A stretch of 64,000 nucleotides of DNA from Amycolatopsis lurida (GTDB lineage Bacteria > Actinomycetota > Actinomycetes > Mycobacteriales > Pseudonocardiaceae). The position numbers were made by a program, and so were the translations under genes. The stretch lies in the NCBI RefSeq assembly GCF_900105055.1, contig NZ_FNTA01000003.1:1-64000 (forward strand), in the 5' to 3' direction. The notes under the pieces were generated by a model. The model was not told the DNA's origin and did not search any database. It saw only the letters and a program-made list of their open reading frames with translations. Positions 1-8,480 of this stretch are shown piece after piece (position 1 is the first letter of the stretch; every line of letters begins with the position of its first letter).

Positions 1-432
1 CATGTAGAGGCTAATTATTTTTCGCCGGCTAGCATCACTGCGCATGAACTCGCGTACGCGAGTAGAGCAGATCAGTTCGATCTCTGCAACATCCTCACTA
101 AAGGACTCCATTTGCTCTCTTAGTGTAGAGTACCAGCGCTCAAAATCGGCCCCGGATGTTCTCTGCATTTCAAAAATAATTGATTCAACTGCGCGCAATT
201 TGACCAGGAATGATCCGTACCTTTTGATCTTAACGTCACGCCATTGGCTGGCATGCTCGTGTGTCATCCTGACCGACTCCGACACTCGGTCACGTTGCCA
301 CTTCACGTTCTCACGCTTTCGTTGCCGCCATGCGGCTACAAGCTGTGCGCAGATGGCTCCACCCGCGCCTATGAGCGCAACGCCAAGCGTCACGGTGACG
401 GCAAGCCATACCGGAACCTCCACAGTTCGCAT
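1..432 (-). CDS. Small membrane-anchored coiled-coil protein, C-terminus off the window edge
   Basis: On the minus strand the ATG at 432-430 opens a frame that stays open for all 144 codons to base 1, so the gene is cut by the window edge. Residues about 7-35 form one hydrophobic segment (start MRTVEVPVWLAV, followed by GVALIGAGGAICAQL). The rest is highly charged and helical, with basic residues (WRQRKREN) directly after the membrane segment, so the bulk should face the cytoplasm. Codon use is strikingly A/T-rich at third positions (ATT ATT TTT GAA, AAA ATA ATT), unlike almost every other gene here, which suggests recent transfer. I do not recognise a family. Single-span proteins of this shape are common as unknowns in mobile or accessory DNA. 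The open frame is certain; that it is a gene is likely. Confidence 0.62.
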   Translation of the reverse strand, partial: MRTVEVPVWLAVTVTLGVALIGAGGAICAQLVAAWRQRKRENVKWQRDRVSESVRMTHEHASQWRDVKIKRYGSFLVKLRAVESIIFEMQRTSGADFERWYSTLREQMESFSEDVAEIELICSTRVREFMRSDASRRKIISLYM

Positions 433-1186
433 GATGCAAACCTAACCAACCCCAGGCATAGCCTGAATCCTGATCTGGCGCGACGCTCGCGGTTGGGGCG
501 GCCGTGGCGTTGCGCCAACCCACTTCACACCCCGTATCTAACTACCCCCATCATGGAGATCCGCCATGCTGACACTTCGTGCGCCCGATGGCAGGGGCGA
601 CCAGGCCGACGACGGCGCCGAGGTCACCAACCTGATGCTCGGCTACGGCTACACCGTCGCCCCCGAGAACACCGACGACACGGAACAGACCCGCGCCCGG
701 CCTCGTGCTCGGCGCACCCGCCGGACGCGAACCCAAGTCTCTCGGTCGCTCCGTGCGCCGACGGTCCTGCGCTTCCTCACCGCGGTCTTGCGGTCGAGCC
801 GAACTGCCAGCAATCCCTCGATGTGCTGAAGGATGCCATCCACGGGCTGTTTCCTCAGAGCCCTGCGGAATTCGCTGTTGCTTTCGGAGGCACAGCCGTC
901 ATACCCGAAGCGTAATGGTGATCGCAGCGCGCCGATGGACCGCTGGCTCGGTACGTTGACTTTGAAACCCTCGACGCTACCTCCCCCCGTAGCGTCGGGC
1001 TTCCTCTATCCGTGGGCAGAACATGGGCCCAGAGTCGATTCGCCCTGGCCGACTAGTGATACTTGCTTACAATCTGATGAGACGATCTGTATGTTGAATG
1101 GGCCGGTCAAGAGCATGTGCACACCAAAACACGTGCCCGCTCCTGCTCACCCAAAGACCGAGCGCACGAATAAGATTCCCGCAGAC
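433..1186. other. Gene-poor stretch with possible coding debris and one hairpin
   Basis: No convincing full gene in about 750 bases. A plus-strand frame from 566 begins MLTLRAPDGRGDQADD and reads plausibly for about 45 residues before turning into arginine-rich nonsense. A different plus frame gives a natural-looking tail ending at 915 (FAVAFGGTAVIPEA, then stop). The two are out of frame with each other, so this may be one decayed gene, but I cannot name it. A hairpin lies at 972-997. Nothing recognisable between 1000 and 1186. Confidence 0.4.
972..997. terminator. Hairpin, possible terminator
   Basis: CGACGCTAC at 972-980 pairs perfectly with GTAGCGTCG at 989-997 across an 8-base C-rich loop. 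No T-run follows. It lies downstream of the minus-strand hpa operon end (1187), about 190 bases away, so it could end that transcript or belong to the debris upstream. Confidence 0.4.
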
Positions 1187-2125
1187 TCAAGTCGCGGAAT
1201 CCCACCAGTTCAGCACTCGAGTGCCGTGCAGCGTCAGCCACTTCGACGGCTTGCCCGCCTCGACGTCGACCTCGAACCACACCTTCCCGGCGTGCCGGTG
1301 GGCCTGGAGCCAAGTCCCGTCCGGCTGTCGCGCGGCACGGATGCGTTCGACGGCTTCGGCCATTCGCGGATCCGGAGCAGCGGCGTCGTGCAGCGCCGCC
1401 TCACGAAAGTAGTCGGCCGCGTTCAGCACGTCGTAGAACCAGCGGAACGGATACGCGAAGACCGTGATCCACGGCGCGATCTCCGACCCGGTCGACAGCC
1501 GCCGGAACAGGCCCCGCTCCAGCAGATACTCTTCACCTGAGTGCCGCGCGGCCCGCGAAGCCGGAGTGCCGCCGGTCGCGGTCTCGAAGGCGAGCAGACC
1601 CTTGAGCGAGTTCAGCGTCGAGTGCACGGACGAGCGCTGGGACCCCGAGACCCACTCGCAGTTCCAGCCACCGTCGGGCTGCTGATGGTCCGAGAACCAC
1701 GAGACGAGCGGGGCGACGTCGGCGCCGAGCCACAAGCCGTTCGCCAGCGTCCACGCGTTGATGCAGCAGTCGACCTCGCCTCCCCAGTACGGCATGTCGC
1801 CGTACTCCCACCGGCTGTTCTCGGCGAGGAGTTCGGCGGTCCCGTGCAACGCCGCGGCGTCCATGCCCCACTCACGCAGGCTGTTGAGGGACCACGTCGT
1901 CGCCGTCCACGGCTGCTCGCCTTCCGCGCCGGTGAAGCCGGCGGGAAAGAACGCTCCGCCCGCCCACTGGCCGTCCGGGTCCTGGTGGGCGAGCAGACGC
2001 GCTCCGAAACCTTCGGTCGCGATCCGCGCCCGCGTCGCCTCCCAGACCTCGGGCGGTTCGTGCGCGAGGTCGCGTTCCACCTGCCAGCGCAGGGCGGGGT
2101 CGGAGTCCAGCAGCCACGGGAGCAT
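1187..2125 (-). CDS. Terpenoid-cyclase-fold (alpha/alpha toroid) protein of the hpa operon
   Basis: 312 residues. The sequence is full of repeats typical of squalene-cyclase/prenyltransferase-like alpha-alpha barrels: QDPDGQWAGG, QQPDGGWNCEW and RQPDGTWLQ recur at intervals, with Trp-rich helices between. The DxDD motif of true squalene-hopene cyclases is not visible, so cyclase activity is doubtful. It sits only 9 bases after hpaI, on the same strand and last in the operon, which suggests a role linked to aromatic acid breakdown, but no known step of that pathway needs it. Product: conserved protein of unknown function with this fold. The fold assignment is fairly sure; the role is unknown. 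Confidence 0.72.
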   Translation of the reverse strand: MLPWLLDSDPALRWQVERDLAHEPPEVWEATRARIATEGFGARLLAHQDPDGQWAGGAFFPAGFTGAEGEQPWTATTWSLNSLREWGMDAAALHGTAELLAENSRWEYGDMPYWGGEVDCCINAWTLANGLWLGADVAPLVSWFSDHQQPDGGWNCEWVSGSQRSSVHSTLNSLKGLLAFETATGGTPASRAARHSGEEYLLERGLFRRLSTGSEIAPWITVFAYPFRWFYDVLNAADYFREAALHDAAAPDPRMAEAVERIRAARQPDGTWLQAHRHAGKVWFEVDVEAGKPSKWLTLHGTRVLNWWDSAT

Positions 2126-2134
2126 GTCGAGACC

Positions 2135-2902
2135 TTAAGCCTCATGCCGCCGCGCGAGCGCCTCCGAACCTTGAGCGAGCAGAGAGACATCGGCGCCGAC
2201 CAGCACGAACGAAGCGCCGGCGTCGAGGTAGCGCTGGGCCTGTGCGGGGTCGAACGCGTTGACTCCCACCGGCTTCCCCTCAGCAAGGACGGCCTCGAAC
2301 GTGCTCAAGACGGCCGCGGTGACGTCGGGGTGCGTCTGCTGTCCGAGCAGGCCCATCGAGGCGGCCAGATCGGAAGGCCCGACGAACACCCCGTCGACGC
2401 CGTCGACAGCGGCGATCTCGGCGGCGGCCGCGACTCCCTTCGTCGACTCGATCTGGACGAACAGCGAGGTGAACTCTTCGGCCTTCGCGAGATAGTCCTC
2501 GACCCGGTTCCAGCGCGCCGACCGCGACAGAGCGCTGCCGACACCGCGCACGCCACGCGGCGGATAGCGGACGGCCCGCACCACGGCTTCCGCTTCCTCC
2601 GCGCTGTCGACCATGGGCACCAGCAGATTCTGCGCGCCAAGGTCGAGCAGTTGCTTCAGTGCGACAGCATCGCCGGACGGCGCACGCACCACCGGCGTGA
2701 TCGGATACGCGGCGATCGTCTGCAGCAACGACTGCACTGTCTCGAGCCCGGCGGGGGAGTGCTCGGTGTCGACGAGCAGCCAGTCGAGCCCGGAACCCGC
2801 GCAGATCTCCGCGACGACCGGGCTGCCCGACGTGACCCACATGCCGATCCGCGGCCGCTCGCCCAAGCGATCCCGGAACGGCGGGTCTAGACGAAGCGGC
2901 AT
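2135..2902 (-). CDS. hpaI: 4-hydroxy-2-oxoheptane-1,7-dioate aldolase (HpcH/HpaI family)
   Basis: Class II pyruvate-dependent aldolase, the last carbon-splitting step of homoprotocatechuate degradation: 4-hydroxy-2-oxoheptanedioate gives pyruvate plus succinic semialdehyde. 255 residues from ATG 2902, close to the usual 250-265. Family marks are DTEHSP near residue 45 (general-base His), VQIES (metal-binding Glu) and GVFVGPSDL (metal-binding Asp). A longer in-frame start at 2959 adds 19 unnatural residues (MGAPRRHRDRR) and lies deep in hpaH, so I prefer 2902. That start overlaps the hpaH stop by 16 bases, implying coupled translation. It catalyses the step after HpaH. Confidence 0.9.
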   Translation of the reverse strand: MPLRLDPPFRDRLGERPRIGMWVTSGSPVVAEICAGSGLDWLLVDTEHSPAGLETVQSLLQTIAAYPITPVVRAPSGDAVALKQLLDLGAQNLLVPMVDSAEEAEAVVRAVRYPPRGVRGVGSALSRSARWNRVEDYLAKAEEFTSLFVQIESTKGVAAAAEIAAVDGVDGVFVGPSDLAASMGLLGQQTHPDVTAAVLSTFEAVLAEGKPVGVNAFDPAQAQRYLDAGASFVLVGADVSLLAQGSEALARRHEA

Positions 2903-3672
2903 GTGATCGCCCCCAGGTCCCGGTAGTCGGCGGTCACGGTGTCGCCGGGGTGCACCCACATCGGCCGCGTGAACGACCCGGCCAGCACGATGTCGCCCGG
3001 ATCGAGCTGGTCACCGTGCTGGGCGAGTTTGTTCGCCAGCCAGGCGACGCCGTTCGCGGGATGGTTCAGCACCGCGGCGGCGACGCCGGATTCCTCGATG
3101 GTCTCGTTGCGGTACAACAACGCCGAAACCCAGCGCAGGTCGACGGCGTCCACCGCGACCGGGTTGCCGCCGTACACCATCCCGCCCATGGCCGCGTTGT
3201 CGCTGATCGTGTCGACGATGGTCCGGCCCGACATCTCGATCCGCGACGACAGGATCTCCAGCGCGGGCACGACGTACTCGGTCGCCCGCAATACGTCGAA
3301 CACCGTGGCGTCCGGCCCCGAGAGGGAATCACGGAGGACGAAGGCCAGCTCGACCTCGATGCGCACGTTCGAGAACCGGCCGTGCTCGATCACGGAACCG
3401 TTCTCGAACACCATGTCCGCGAAGATGGCGCCGTAGTCGGGCTCGGTGATCCCGGTGGCGGCCTGCATGACCTTCGACGTGAGCCCGATCTTTCGGCCGA
3501 CCGGCCGACGCCCCGCCGCGATACCCCGGCGCCGCCATTCGTTCTGCACGGCGTACGAGTCCTCGACGGTCATGTCCGGATAGCGCGCCGTCAGCAGCGG
3601 GATGGTCTCCCGGGCCTCCTCCGCGGCCGCCAGTTCGTCGGCGATCGCGGTGATCGTTTCCTGTTCGAGCAT
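2887..3672 (-). CDS. hpaH: 2-oxo-hept-4-ene-1,7-dioate hydratase
   Basis: 261 residues, the normal length for HpaH/HpcG, of the FAH-like hydratase superfamily that also holds 2-oxopent-4-enoate hydratase (MhpD). It adds water to 2-oxo-hept-4-ene-1,7-dioate, the intermediate between the FAH-type decarboxylase/isomerase and the HpaI aldolase. Visible family marks: GRKIGLTSKVMQ near residue 60, EPDYGAIFADM, the acidic metal-site stretch RIEVELAFVL, and the C-terminal GSFTRPMWVHPGD. It lies between hpaD (9-base gap) and hpaI (overlap), all on the minus strand, so it is part of one operon. Confidence is high because the neighbours supply the flanking steps. Confidence 0.92.
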   Translation of the reverse strand: MLEQETITAIADELAAAEEARETIPLLTARYPDMTVEDSYAVQNEWRRRGIAAGRRPVGRKIGLTSKVMQAATGITEPDYGAIFADMVFENGSVIEHGRFSNVRIEVELAFVLRDSLSGPDATVFDVLRATEYVVPALEILSSRIEMSGRTIVDTISDNAAMGGMVYGGNPVAVDAVDLRWVSALLYRNETIEESGVAAAVLNHPANGVAWLANKLAQHGDQLDPGDIVLAGSFTRPMWVHPGDTVTADYRDLGAITCRFV

Positions 3673-3681
3673 GTCTCCGCC

Positions 3682-4776
3682 TCAGAGCTGGTTGCCGAGT
3701 TTGTACTCGCCCTGTTTCCAGGCCGGCAGCTCGCCTTCGTCGTCACCCTTGCGGGTGTAGGAGAAGCCGTCGGCGCCGATGGTGACCTCCAGTTCGCTCT
3801 CCTCGGTCCTCGCGGCCACCGGCTGCGGTTTGCCGTCGAGGTCGAGCACGAGAGAGGCGTCGGTGTACCAGGACGGGACCACCGGCGTGCCCCACCAGTC
3901 GCGGCGCTGGTTGTCGTGCACGTCCCAGGTGACGACCGGGTTGTCGGGGTCGCCGGTGTAGTAGTCCTGCGTGTAGATCTCGACGCGGTGCCCGTCCGGG
4001 TCGCGCAGGTACAGGTAGAACGCGTTGGAGACACCGTGCCTGCCGGGGCCGCGTTCGATGTGGTCCGACATCCGCAGCGAGCCGAGTTTGTCGCAAATGG
4101 ACAGGATGTTGTGCTTCTCGTGCGTGGCGAAGGCGACGTGGTGCATCCGCGGTCCGTCACCGCCGGTCATCGCGGTGTCGTGCACGGTCGGCTTGCGGCG
4201 CATCCAGGCCGCGTACGTGACGCCCTGATCGTCCTGGATGTCTTCGGTGACCCGGAAATTGAGGTCTTCCATATGCTTCACCGCGAGCGGGACGTCCGGC
4301 GTGACCTGGTTGAAGTGGTCGAGCCGGACCAGCGCGCCCGGGACGTGCAGGTCGTAACGCCAGCTGAGCCTGTCGACGTGCTGGACGTCGTGGAAGAACT
4401 CGAGCGGGAAGCCGAGGGGGTCCTGCACCCGCACCGAGTCGCCGATACCGTTGGTGAACCCGTTCTCGTTGCGCTCGACCCGGCAGCCCAGTTCCGTGTA
4501 GAACGCGACGGCCTTGTCCAGGTCCTCCGGCGACCGCACCCGGTACGAGAACGCCGCGACCGCGGCGACGGGTCCCCGGCGCAGCACGAGATTGTGGTGG
4601 ATGAACTCGTCGATCGTGCGGAGGCTGACCGTGGTCTCGTCCTCCTCAGTCACCGTCAGTCCGAGAACGTCGGCGTAGAACGCGCGCGACCGCGCCAGAT
4701 CGGTGACGACGAGTTCCATGTACGCGCAGCGCAGGACGTCCGGCGGCGGCGATTTCGGAGTGGGGATCGGCTTCAT
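3682..4776 (-). CDS. hpaD: 3,4-dihydroxyphenylacetate 2,3-dioxygenase (extradiol)
   Basis: Ring-cleaving enzyme of the pathway: homoprotocatechuate plus O2 gives 5-carboxymethyl-2-hydroxymuconate semialdehyde. 364 residues, a two-domain vicinal-oxygen-chelate (type I extradiol) dioxygenase of the Brevibacterium fuscum HPCD type. The predicted metal ligands are in place: His154 (RLDHFNQ), His213 (MHHVAF) and Glu266 (VEIYTQ), each one residue offset from the B. fuscum numbering. The C-terminal tail, WYTDASL to the end, matches the lid region of that family. Plasmid or proteobacterial HpaD proteins are an unrelated LigB-type, so this is the Gram-positive version. 31 bases separate it from hpaE. 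Confidence 0.94.
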   Translation of the reverse strand: MKPIPTPKSPPPDVLRCAYMELVVTDLARSRAFYADVLGLTVTEEDETTVSLRTIDEFIHHNLVLRRGPVAAVAAFSYRVRSPEDLDKAVAFYTELGCRVERNENGFTNGIGDSVRVQDPLGFPLEFFHDVQHVDRLSWRYDLHVPGALVRLDHFNQVTPDVPLAVKHMEDLNFRVTEDIQDDQGVTYAAWMRRKPTVHDTAMTGGDGPRMHHVAFATHEKHNILSICDKLGSLRMSDHIERGPGRHGVSNAFYLYLRDPDGHRVEIYTQDYYTGDPDNPVVTWDVHDNQRRDWWGTPVVPSWYTDASLVLDLDGKPQPVAARTEESELEVTIGADGFSYTRKGDDEGELPAWKQGEYKLGNQL

Positions 4777-4807
4777 TGCGTCATCCTTTGTGGACGGGGG
4801 AACGGGG

Positions 4808-6313
4808 TCAGCCCTTGCCGAAGGCGGGGTTGTGCACCTCGCCGAGATTGATGTGCACCGCCTGCTGGTCGGTGTAGAAGTCGATCGAGCGGTAGCCGCC
4901 CTCGTGTCCCAGCCCGGACGCCTTCACCCCGCCGAAGGGCGTGCGCAGATCGCGGACGTTGTTCGAGTTGAGCCACACCATGCCCGCCTCGACGGACTGC
5001 GCGAAGTTGTGCGCCCGCTTGAGATCGTTGGTCCAGATGTAGGCCGCGAGCCCGTACTTAGTGTTGTTCGCGAGCTCCAGCGCCTCTTCTTCGCTGTCGA
5101 ACGGCGTGATCGCGACGACCGGGCCGAAGATCTCCTCCTGGAAGATCCGGGCGTCCGGTTTGACGTCGGCGAACACGGTCGGCGCCACGTAGTTCCCGGT
5201 CGGGAAGCCGTCCGGGCGGCCACCGCCGGCGACGAGCCTGCCCTCGGTCTTGCCGATCTCGATGTACTTCATGACCTTGTCGTAGTGCTCGGGGTGCACC
5301 AGCGCGCCGACCTCGGTCGCCGGGTCGCTCGGGTCGCCCACCTTGACCCGCTTGGCCTGCGCGGCGTAGCGCTCGACGAACTCGTCGTAGATCGCGCGCT
5401 CGACCAGGATGCGGCTGCCCGCGGTGCAGCGTTCGCCGTTGAGGGAGAACACCCCGAAGATCGTCGCGTCGATCGCGGTCTCCAGATCGGCGTCGGCGAA
5501 GACGATGGCGGGGGACTTGCCGCCCAGTTCCATCGACAGTCCTTTGAGGAACGGCGCCGCGTTGCCGAAGATCAGGCTGCCGGTGCGGCTCTCGCCGGTG
5601 AACGAGATCAGCGGGACGTCCGGGTGCTTCACCAGCGCGTCACCGGCGTCCTCTCCGAAGCCGTTGACGAGGTTGAACACGCCCGGCGGCAGCCCGGCCT
5701 CCTCGAAGATCTCCGCCCAGAGCGACGCGGAGAGCGGGGTGAACTCGGCGGGCTTGAGCACGACGGTGTTGCCGGTCGCGAGCGCGGGCGCGAGTTTCCA
5801 CGACTCCAGCATGAACGGCGTGTTCCACGGTGTGATCAGCCCGGCGACGCCGATCGGCTTGCGGTTGACGTAGTTGATCTGACGGCCGGGCACCTTGTAG
5901 GTGTCGTCGGCCTGCGCGACGATCAGGTCGGCGAAGAACCGGAAGTTCTCCGCCGCCCGGCGCGCCTGACCGAGCGCCTGCGAGATCGGCAGACCCGAGT
6001 CGAAGCTCTCCAGCGCGGCCAGCCGCTTGTCCCGCGACTCGACGAGATCGGCGATGCGGTTCAGCACGCGCGACCGCTCGCGAGGCAGCAGCTTCGGCCA
6101 AGGCCCTTCGGTGAACGCCTTCCGCGCGGCGGCGACGGCGCGATCGATGTCGGCCTTCTTCCCCGCGGCGGCCTGGACGTAGACCTCGTTGGTGACCGGG
6201 TCGAGCACGTCGAAGACGGCGCCGTCGGCCGAATCGGCGAGTTCGCCGCCGATGTAGTGCCGGATCCGCTCCGGGACACCGTCCGGGATCGGCCGGGGAG
6301 TCGTGCTGGTCAA
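4808..6313 (-). CDS. hpaE: 5-carboxymethyl-2-hydroxymuconate semialdehyde dehydrogenase
   Basis: 501-residue NAD-dependent aldehyde dehydrogenase that oxidises the HpaD ring-cleavage product to 5-carboxymethyl-2-hydroxymuconate. Standard ALDH marks appear in order: TPWNTPFMLESWKLAPAL near 160, the SFTGES nucleotide-binding region, MELGGKSP with the general-base Glu, NGERCTAGSR with the catalytic Cys, and EEIFGPVVAI towards the C-terminus. The family alone does not fix the substrate; position directly upstream of hpaD, same strand, does. 13 bases separate its start from the stop of the GntR regulator gene. Confidence 0.93.
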   Translation of the reverse strand: MTSTTPRPIPDGVPERIRHYIGGELADSADGAVFDVLDPVTNEVYVQAAAGKKADIDRAVAAARKAFTEGPWPKLLPRERSRVLNRIADLVESRDKRLAALESFDSGLPISQALGQARRAAENFRFFADLIVAQADDTYKVPGRQINYVNRKPIGVAGLITPWNTPFMLESWKLAPALATGNTVVLKPAEFTPLSASLWAEIFEEAGLPPGVFNLVNGFGEDAGDALVKHPDVPLISFTGESRTGSLIFGNAAPFLKGLSMELGGKSPAIVFADADLETAIDATIFGVFSLNGERCTAGSRILVERAIYDEFVERYAAQAKRVKVGDPSDPATEVGALVHPEHYDKVMKYIEIGKTEGRLVAGGGRPDGFPTGNYVAPTVFADVKPDARIFQEEIFGPVVAITPFDSEEEALELANNTKYGLAAYIWTNDLKRAHNFAQSVEAGMVWLNSNNVRDLRTPFGGVKASGLGHEGGYRSIDFYTDQQAVHINLGEVHNPAFGKG

Positions 6314-6326
6314 GATTCCTCCTCAG

Positions 6327-6998
6327 TCAGCGGTTCGCGCGCTCTCGAGCGTCCAAAAAGGCCTGCATGGTGGCCCAGCGGTGATTGCGCGCGGCGAATT
6401 CGATGTCGAGCGGATCGGCCTTCTCGGTGATCAGCCGGAGGATCTCTTCGTGTTCCTCGACCGACCGGTGCGCGCGGTCGGGGACGAACGCGAACGTGGA
6501 GTCGCGCAGCCCGGACAGCCGGGTCCAGCCCTGGTGCACGAGGTCGAGGATCTGCGGGTTGGGGCAGCATGCGAAGAGCAGCGAGTGGAACTGCTGGTTC
6601 AGCGCGGTGAACTCGTGCGCGTCGAAGTGGTCCAGCAGCGCGATCATGCGCTCGTTCACCCGCCGCGCCCGCGCGATGTTCTCTTCGGACAGTTGCGGCG
6701 CGGACAGCGCGGTGGCGACGCCTTCGACAACGCCGAGGGTCTGCATCGCGTGGACGTACTCGTTCTGGTCCACCATCGCCACGCGCGCGCCGACGTTGCG
6801 TTCGAAGGTGACCAGCCGTTCGGCCTCCAGCCGCCGGATCGCCTCGCGCACCGGGACGACGCTCATGTCGAGCGCGCCGGCGATCTCGGCGAGGACGAGC
6901 CGGTAGCCAGGCCCGTACTCGTGCCGGGCGATCCGCTCACGCAGCCACTCGTAGGCGAGTTCGGATTTGCTGGTCGTCTTCACTGCTTCTTCTGCCAT
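6327..6998 (-). CDS. GntR-family regulator with FCD effector domain
   Basis: 223 residues. N-terminal winged helix (about 10-75: YEWLRERIARHEYGPG, then MSVVPVREAIRRLEAERLV) is the GntR DNA-reading domain. The C-terminal all-helical FCD domain has the metal-site histidines expected in HSVEEHEEIL and in NQQFHSLLF. Such proteins usually repress catabolic operons and release on binding an acid intermediate. It sits inside the hpa operon between hpaE and the FAH-RraA gene, overlapping the latter by 19 bases, so it is co-transcribed with the genes it probably controls. Candidate target: the palindrome-bearing promoter at 8481-8510. Confidence 0.88.
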   Translation of the reverse strand: MAEEAVKTTSKSELAYEWLRERIARHEYGPGYRLVLAEIAGALDMSVVPVREAIRRLEAERLVTFERNVGARVAMVDQNEYVHAMQTLGVVEGVATALSAPQLSEENIARARRVNERMIALLDHFDAHEFTALNQQFHSLLFACCPNPQILDLVHQGWTRLSGLRDSTFAFVPDRAHRSVEEHEEILRLITEKADPLDIEFAARNHRWATMQAFLDARERANR

Positions 6999-8443
6999 GC
7001 CTCATACCTTTCCCGCCACAACGGGTTCAGCGGGAAGAGCCCCTCGATCGGGCGGCCCTGTCCGACCTGCTCGGCGATCCAAGCGTCTTCGTCCTCCTGG
7101 ACGAGCGCCGCGTCGGCGATCTCTTCGGCCAGCGACGGCGGGATGACGACCACGCCGTCGTCGTCTCCGACGATGATGTCGCCGGGCAGCACGGTGGCCC
7201 CGCCGCAGGCGACCGCGACGTCGGTGTCCCACGGCACGTGTTTGCGGCCGAGGACCGCCGGATGCGGGCCCTGCGAGAACACCGGCAAGCCGGTCGCGGC
7301 GACGGCCTCGAAGTCGCGGACTCCGCCGTCGGTGATCACCCCGGCGGCGCCGAGGTAGCGTGCCCGCAGCGCCAGGATGTCCCCGAGCGTCCCGGAACCC
7401 TTGTCACCGCGGGCTTCGATGACGATCACCTCGCCGGCGCCGACAGAGTCGAAGAGGCGCTTCTGCGCGTTGTAACCGCCGCCGTGGGACTTGAAGAGGT
7501 CTTCGCGGTTCGGGACGAAACGCAGCGTCCTCGCCGTGCCGACGACCTTCGAGCCGGGCAGATTGGGGCGTACGCCGTCGATCGCGACGTTGTTCAGCCC
7601 GCGTTTGCGCAGCTGCGCCGACAAACCCGCGACGGGTGCGCGAAGAAGCTTTGCGCGCAATTCCTCGCTGAGCGTGGGCGAGTTCTCTTCGACCTGTTCG
7701 ACGGGCGTGCCCCAGGCCTCGGCGCGCTGCTTGTCGTCGACCTCGGGCAGGCTGCCGATGTCCGAAAAGGACCGGATCCCCTGGGTGACGGTGGTGTGGA
7801 GCCGTCCGCTGCTGACGGAGGTGCCGGGAACGTCCACTTCGACCACGACGACGTCGCCGGGGGAGACCACCGTCGAGCCGGCGGGGGTCCCGGTGAGGAT
7901 GACGTCGCCAGGTTCGAGCGTGAAGTGCTGGGAAAGGTCGGAAACGAACTGCCGCAACGGGAACAGCAGTCCGGCCGTGCTGTCCTCCTGCACCAGATCG
8001 CCGTTCACCCAGGTGCGGATGCGCAGCGACGAGGGATCGATGTCGCGCGCGTCGATGAGGCCGGGGCCGAGAGGGGTGTAGCCGTCGCCGCCCTTGGAGC
8101 GGACGTTGGAGCCCTTGTCCGCGGCGCGCAGGTCGTAGAGGCCGAAGTCGTTCGCGGCGGTGACCGCGGCGACGTGCTCCCATGCCTGCTCCGGTTTCAC
8201 CCACCGGGCCGCGGTGCCGATGACCAGGGCGATCTCGCCTTCAAAGGCCAGCAGTTCGGTCCCGGCCGGACGTTCGACCGTGCCGCCGGACTGGCCGATC
8301 GAGCTCGACGGCTTGAAGAAGTACGACGGGTTCACCGGACGCCGCCCGCGTTGCTCGGCGCGGGAGGCGTAGCTGAGGTGGACGGCGATGATCTTGCCCG
8401 GCCGGGTGGCCGTCGGACCGGACGGTGCCTCGTAAGTGCCCAT
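6980..8443 (-). CDS. hpaG: FAH-family isomerase/decarboxylase fused to an RraA-like domain
   Basis: 487 residues, two unlike domains. Residues about 15-235 are a fumarylacetoacetate-hydrolase-fold domain with the metal-site acids Glu68 and Glu70 (FEGEIAL) and Asp99 (ANDFGLYD). Residues about 255-475 are an RraA/HMG-aldolase-like domain with the hallmark GVITDGGVRD loop and the C-terminal DDDGVVVIP. Classic HpaG/HpcE has two FAH domains (decarboxylase and isomerase). Here one FAH domain probably carries the decarboxylation/isomerisation of the oxo-hexene-tricarboxylate. The RraA half may add a class II pyruvate-aldolase or oxaloacetate-decarboxylase activity (inference). ATG 8443 follows an AGGGG ribosome site. 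First gene of the minus-strand operon. Confidence 0.82.
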   Translation of the reverse strand: MGTYEAPSGPTATRPGKIIAVHLSYASRAEQRGRRPVNPSYFFKPSSSIGQSGGTVERPAGTELLAFEGEIALVIGTAARWVKPEQAWEHVAAVTAANDFGLYDLRAADKGSNVRSKGGDGYTPLGPGLIDARDIDPSSLRIRTWVNGDLVQEDSTAGLLFPLRQFVSDLSQHFTLEPGDVILTGTPAGSTVVSPGDVVVVEVDVPGTSVSSGRLHTTVTQGIRSFSDIGSLPEVDDKQRAEAWGTPVEQVEENSPTLSEELRAKLLRAPVAGLSAQLRKRGLNNVAIDGVRPNLPGSKVVGTARTLRFVPNREDLFKSHGGGYNAQKRLFDSVGAGEVIVIEARGDKGSGTLGDILALRARYLGAAGVITDGGVRDFEAVAATGLPVFSQGPHPAVLGRKHVPWDTDVAVACGGATVLPGDIIVGDDDGVVVIPPSLAEEIADAALVQEDEDAWIAEQVGQGRPIEGLFPLNPLWRERYEAWQKKQ

Positions 8444-8480
8444 GTTCCCCTGAATCCTCGACCCTTGCTTCGTATCTAAT

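Noticed and set aside
433..915. Small plus-strand genes at 566-829 and ending at 915
   Set aside because: The plausible stretches are short and in different frames, and the rest is arginine-rich. At best a decayed gene.
2950..4851. Long plus-strand open frame of 633 codons
   Set aside because: It lies antisense to hpaH and hpaD, whose products are recognisable throughout. Its His/Arg/Asp-rich translation is the usual mirror of high-GC genes.
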